Assembly: GCA_017937025.1 (NCBI GenBank)
Contig: JAGBEJ010000012.1
Span: 1 to 64,000 of the forward strand
Source of the DNA: Paludibacteraceae bacterium
GTDB lineage: Bacteria; Bacteroidota; Bacteroidia; Bacteroidales; Paludibacteraceae
Direction: 5' to 3'
DNA: 64,000 nt
Translations under genes and position numbers: made by a program
Notes under the pieces: generated by a model
What the model saw: only the letters and a program-made list of their open reading frames with translations
The model's database searches: none
Told to the model about the DNA's origin: nothing
Shown: in pieces, positions 60,671-64,000 of the stretch
Numbering within the stretch: position 1 is the first letter of the stretch
Layout: each line of letters begins with the position of its first letter

Positions 60671-62023
60671 ATGAGAAAAACAATCATCGCACTGGCTGCA
60701 GCACTCGTCTGCGCACTGGCAGCACACGCCGGCAGCGAGGCTGAGTACAACAGCATCCTAAGCAGCATAACCGGAGCCGAGAAAGGCAAGTGGAAAACCG
60801 TGAACCTGAAGTCGTTCGGAGCAAAAGGCGACGGCCGCACCGACTGCAAGCCGGCTTTCGACAAAGCCATGGCCAAGGCGAAGAAGAACGGCGGAGCGCA
60901 CATCGTGCTGAGCGCCGGAACATACTTGGTGAACGGACCGATAAACCTGACAAGCAACGTGTGGATAGAACTGAAGGACGGCGCGACAATCAAGTTCGGA
61001 GAGAACCCGGACTTCTACCCTGTCGTGGAGACATCGTGGGAAGGCACTTTCGTGAGAAACTACAGCCCATTCATCAGAGGATACAAGGTGAAGAACGTGA
61101 GCATAACCGGCGACGGAACGATAGACGGAAACGCCGGCAACACGTTCAGCACATGGCGCAAACTGCAGGACCCCGACAAGATGGTCAGCCGAGAGCAGAA
61201 CCACAACGGCACACCGTATGAGAACCGCGTGTTCGGCAAAGGGCACTACCTGCGCCCTCAGCTTATGCAGTTCTTCGAGAGCGAGAAGATAAACATCGAG
61301 GGCGTGAAGATAACCAACTCGCCTTTCTGGTGCATACACCTGCTGTGTTCCGAGAACATCATCTGCCGCGGACTGAAATACGACGCCAAGCTCGTGAACA
61401 ACGACGGCATAGACCCTGAATACTCAAGAAACATACTCATAGAGAACATCTACTTCAACAACGGCGACGACAACGTGGCGATAAAGTCCGGCAGAGACAA
61501 CGACGGATGGAAAACCGCGCGTCCAACAGAGAACATCATAATAAGAAACTGCAAGTTAAAGGGACTGCACGGAGTGGTGATAGGCAGCGAGATGTCGGCT
61601 GGCGTGAGAAACGTGTATGTTAAGGACTGCAAGGCGACAGAATATTGCAAGAGAGGACTTTACCTGAAGTCGAACGCCGACCGTGGCGGATTCATCAAGA
61701 ACATAAACTTCGAAAACGTGGAGTTTGACGAAGTTGAGGACCTGATATACATAACCACAAAATACGCCAACGAAGGCTCCGGCAGCACCAACTACACCGA
61801 AATAAGCGACATACACGTGAACGGCGTGAAGTGCAAGAAGGTGAGAAACTCAGCCATAGTGATGCAAGGCGTGGCGGAGAAGCCTATACACGATGTGACA
61901 CTCGAGAACATCAACGTGGACGAGGCCAAGACCGGACTGTCGATAAACAACACGAAGAACGTGGTGGTGAACAACTGCAACATAGGCGGCAACATAAGCG
62001 GAGCGCCATCGCAAGCAAAATAA
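60671..62023 (+). CDS. GH28 polygalacturonase-like glycoside hydrolase, secreted
   Basis: A 450-residue right-handed beta-helix enzyme with a signal peptide (about 1-20). It starts VNLKSFGAKGDGRTDCKPAF, the usual GH28 opening. The catalytic motifs are NNDGID (233-238), GDDN (255-258), LHGVVIGSE (H290) and RGLYLKS (318-324), equivalent to NTD, DD, GHG and RIK. It probably cuts pectic galacturonan in the periplasm or outside the cell, so the host likely uses plant material. No SusC/SusD pair is next to it. Confidence 0.9.
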   Translation: MRKTIIALAAALVCALAAHAGSEAEYNSILSSITGAEKGKWKTVNLKSFGAKGDGRTDCKPAFDKAMAKAKKNGGAHIVLSAGTYLVNGPINLTSNVWIELKDGATIKFGENPDFYPVVETSWEGTFVRNYSPFIRGYKVKNVSITGDGTIDGNAGNTFSTWRKLQDPDKMVSREQNHNGTPYENRVFGKGHYLRPQLMQFFESEKINIEGVKITNSPFWCIHLLCSENIICRGLKYDAKLVNNDGIDPEYSRNILIENIYFNNGDDNVAIKSGRDNDGWKTARPTENIIIRNCKLKGLHGVVIGSEMSAGVRNVYVKDCKATEYCKRGLYLKSNADRGGFIKNINFENVEFDEVEDLIYITTKYANEGSGSTNYTEISDIHVNGVKCKKVRNSAIVMQGVAEKPIHDVTLENINVDEAKTGLSINNTKNVVVNNCNIGGNISGAPSQAK

Positions 62024-62035
62024 GATTTGTTATCC

Positions 62036-62587
62036 ATGACATTCAAAGAGACAAAAGGCTTAATAAGAAGCGACTACTACAGGCTTAGGGAGAGTTTTTC
62101 TTTCCACATGTTTATTAAAGACCTGATATTCAACAGTTCTTTCAAGACCACATTCTGGCTGAGGATAGGCAACTATCTGAACAGCAAGCGCAACATCGTG
62201 GCGAAAATACTGAAACTGCTCGTGGAGTTTAAGATGTGGCGCAACACCAACCGCACTGGCATACAGATAAAGATAGGCACCGAGATAGGTCCGGGACTGA
62301 ACATCCACCACATTTCGGGCATAATTATGTCGCCGGAAGTGAAGATAGGCAAGAACTTCACCATCTACCAGGGCGTGACCGTGGGCAGAGTGCACAGCGG
62401 CAAGAAAGCCGGAGTGCCTACCGTGGGCGACAACGTCACAGCCTTCGCCGGAAGCTAGATTCTGGGCAACATCAAGATAGGCAACAACGTGATAATCGGA
62501 GCGAACGCCGTGGTGCTGAGCGACGTGCCGGACAATGTGACCGTGGGCGGAATTCCTGCCAAAATCATATCACAAAACCACAACTGA
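62036..62587 (+). pseudogene. hexapeptide-repeat (serine acetyltransferase-like) protein interrupted by in-frame TAG
   Basis: 183 codons plus a stop, with a TAG at 62456-62458 (codon 141). Before it lie the N-terminal part and hexapeptide repeats (TGIQIKIGTEIGPGLNIHH, GIIMSPEVKIGKNFTIYQG). Directly after it the same frame continues [20 protein letters not shown] and ends GGIPAKIIS, the standard C-terminus of serine- or sugar-acetyltransferases. So one nonsense change, or a sequencing error, splits an otherwise complete gene. An acyltransferase of cysteine synthesis or surface polysaccharide was probably the original function. Confidence 0.8.
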
Positions 62588-62593
62588 TAGAAT

Positions 62594-62971
62594 ATGAAGA
62601 AAAGCATAATAGCCGCTACAGCCATAGCATTAGCGACAGCCTTAGGAAGCTGCTCAAAGCCGCTGCTGGTGACAGCCACCACTCTGCAGCAGATGCCCAA
62701 GAGCGAGGAATCGTTTGTGACAGTGGTGGAGAAGGATAAACTGCCAGAAGGCGCGGTGAAGATAGGCAGCGCGAAAGCCGAGGACAACAACGGACGCACG
62801 AAAGCCAAGGACTGCTCGTTCGACAAAGTGTTCGAAGCGGTGCTGATAAAGGCTCACGAAATGGGCGGCAACTTCGTGGTGATAACCAACCACACCGAGC
62901 CCAACAAAAAGAAACTCGAGCCATGCCACGGCTTAGAAGCCGACATCTACTACGCCGCCGACAATCAGTGA
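62594..62971 (+). CDS. small lipoprotein
   Basis: A 125-residue lipoprotein. The signal peptide ends at the lipobox ALGSC (cysteine 20). The mature alpha/beta domain contains VTVVEKDKLPEGAVKIGSAK, KDCSFDKVFEAVLIKAHEMG and the strand GNFVVITNHTEP. The two cysteines (C74 and C110) may pair. It follows the acyltransferase by 6 bp and overlaps the convergent TPR gene by 7 bp. Function unknown. Confidence 0.68.
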   Translation: MKKSIIAATAIALATALGSCSKPLLVTATTLQQMPKSEESFVTVVEKDKLPEGAVKIGSAKAEDNNGRTKAKDCSFDKVFEAVLIKAHEMGGNFVVITNHTEPNKKKLEPCHGLEADIYYAADNQ

Positions 62972-63918
62972 CGCCTCATCCTGTGCTGGCTGACGCACAC
63001 GCCGCCGAGGAACATGGCCGCGGCGCACTCTAAATAACTGCGCGCCGGCACACGGACACCGTTCTCGCGCTCGTACGAGGCTATGCCGGAAAGGTTGCGG
63101 TACTCCACTATCGCCTTGCGTGAAAGGCTCTCGGCTTCAGTTACAATCTCGGCGGAATCCTGCTTAGCCAACAGTCCATAGAACCCGGCATCGGCAAGTT
63201 CCTTGTCGGTCGCCGTCTCGTTTATCTCCGAGACTTTGACTCCTGCCGCGAAGCACTCCGCAAGCGCCGCCACATAAGCCTCACGCTCGGTAGCCGCATT
63301 GGCGGAAGCCTTGAGCGCCTCCACGAAAACCACAGAAGCAGTCTCCATAGCTCTGTCCCACACACGGCGCACATACACCACCGACGTATGCGCCGTCAAA
63401 CCCGCATCACAAGCCGCATCCACGACAAAGCGCAGGACATCGCCGCCAGCGTCCTTCAAATCGTGCTCAGCCATGACGGCACGGCGCAGCAGTTCGTCAT
63501 TGTCACGGCGCAGGGCTTCATCGTCGTAAAGTTCCATAGCCTCGGCGAATTGTCCGGCAGCCTCATCGTAGCGGAAAAGGTTCATCAGCGTCACTGCCCT
63601 GCCCTTCATGGCGCGGCCGTAGGTTGGGTCGATGAGCAGAACCCTGTCGAACGCCTCCAAGGCCTCTGTGAAACGCATCATCACGCCGAGCAGGTTGGCG
63701 AGGTTGTTCCAAGCCTCGGCGAAGTCCGGTTTCAGGGCGGTCGCCTTTCTGTAAAGCGCTATCGCCATGTCGGCATCGCCGTTGCGCAAAGCAGCGTCAG
63801 CCAGATATTTCAGCGGTATGGCGCATTCGTCGCACTTGTCGGAGCACTGCGCCTCCTTTCCTTTATACAAGCAACGGGTTATCTTGCGCCCGTCGCGTCC
63901 GAGACCTTTTTGTGGCAT
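62965..63918 (-). CDS. TPR protein
   Basis: A 317-residue protein. A short N-terminal cysteine cluster (ITRCLYKGKEAQCSDKCDEC, about 13-32) may bind a metal. TPR units follow: YLADAALRNGDADMAIALYR, EAWNNLANLLGVMMRFTEAL and AMKGRAVTLMNLFRYDEAAG. The C-terminal half is helical without a known motif. The ATG at 63918 was chosen because a TATCTTTG -7 box lies just upstream at 63945-63938, ruling out the in-frame ATG at 63993. Function unknown. Confidence 0.75.
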   Translation of the reverse strand: MPQKGLGRDGRKITRCLYKGKEAQCSDKCDECAIPLKYLADAALRNGDADMAIALYRKATALKPDFAEAWNNLANLLGVMMRFTEALEAFDRVLLIDPTYGRAMKGRAVTLMNLFRYDEAAGQFAEAMELYDDEALRRDNDELLRRAVMAEHDLKDAGGDVLRFVVDAACDAGLTAHTSVVYVRRVWDRAMETASVVFVEALKASANAATEREAYVAALAECFAAGVKVSEINETATDKELADAGFYGLLAKQDSAEIVTEAESLSRKAIVEYRNLSGIASYERENGVRVPARSYLECAAAMFLGGVCVSQHRMRRH

Positions 63919-63937
63919 AATCAAAAGTTTTTGTTCA

Positions 63938-63945
63938 CAAAGATA
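63938..63945 (-). promoter_or_regulatory. -7 box of the TPR gene
   Basis: Minus-strand TATCTTTG, 20 bases before the ATG at 63918. Confidence 0.55.
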
Positions 63946-64000
63946 GCGCGAGCTGTTTAAATATCGTGTCACCCCTCCGGGGTTCATATTCATTTTGGAC

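Overview
The window is a piece of a Bacteroidales (Bacteroidota) chromosome. The evidence is the many promoters of the TTTG-N19-21-TAnnTTTG type, the near absence of Shine-Dalgarno sites, and typical families (DUF349, DUF4922, PUR-like DNA-binding domain, GLUG and OmpA surface proteins, small MKK... lipoproteins). I cannot name the genus. Most genes are core housekeeping genes; three regions are accessory.

Layout. 1-2.9 kb: one end of a Mu-like transposable prophage, with a transposase A running off the window, a small gene, a Ner-like regulator and a divergent S24-type repressor, plus short tandem repeats. 3.3-10.1 kb: acid phosphatase, flavin-reductase-like protein, flavodoxin, purT, serS, rpmA-rplU and a DprA-like/PUR fusion. 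10.1-18.5 kb: a type I restriction-modification island on the minus strand (hsdM, rhuM, a shortened yhcG, hsdS, a membrane-anchored coiled-coil protein, hsdR) with signs of rearrangement. 18.7-35.2 kb: a GLUG/Ig/OmpA surface protein, DUF349 protein, FAD oxidoreductase, a yqaA-DUF6427-ribF-mazG operon, zapB-like/zapA/rny, yicC-purM, recF, a TPR membrane protein and ribE. 35.2-35.6 kb: tRNA-Tyr, tRNA-Gly and tRNA-Asp. 35.7-41.4 kb: purU, a DUF4922 protein, several small secreted or lipoproteins and rpmE2.

41.5-50.4 kb is a long minus-strand operon: thioesterase-hisG-hisD-hisC-hisB-kdsB-M16 homologue-truA-EamA. It is preceded by an 18-codon leader peptide with eight histidines and a terminator hairpin, which is a his attenuator.

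51.4-58.9 kb is the most interesting part. A metY gene (O-acetylhomoserine sulfhydrylase) has a leader peptide ending in Cys-Cys-Met-Arg-Met-Cys. Divergent from it is a five-gene nitrogenase-like operon: a NifX/NafY-like protein, a NifB-like radical SAM protein, NifD-like and NifK-like subunits and NifH. All P-cluster ligands and both active-site cofactor ligands are kept, but no NifE/NifN is present. Two genes of this operon have strong Shine-Dalgarno sites, unlike their surroundings, which suggests transfer from another phylum. The metY neighbour makes a carbon-sulfur-bond reductase (methylthio-alkane-reductase-like) role as plausible as nitrogen fixation; this is inference.

58.8-64 kb: a secreted repeat protein flanked by a 76-bp perfect direct repeat that carries a terminator, a GH28 polygalacturonase-like enzyme, an acyltransferase interrupted by an in-frame TAG, a lipoprotein and a TPR protein.
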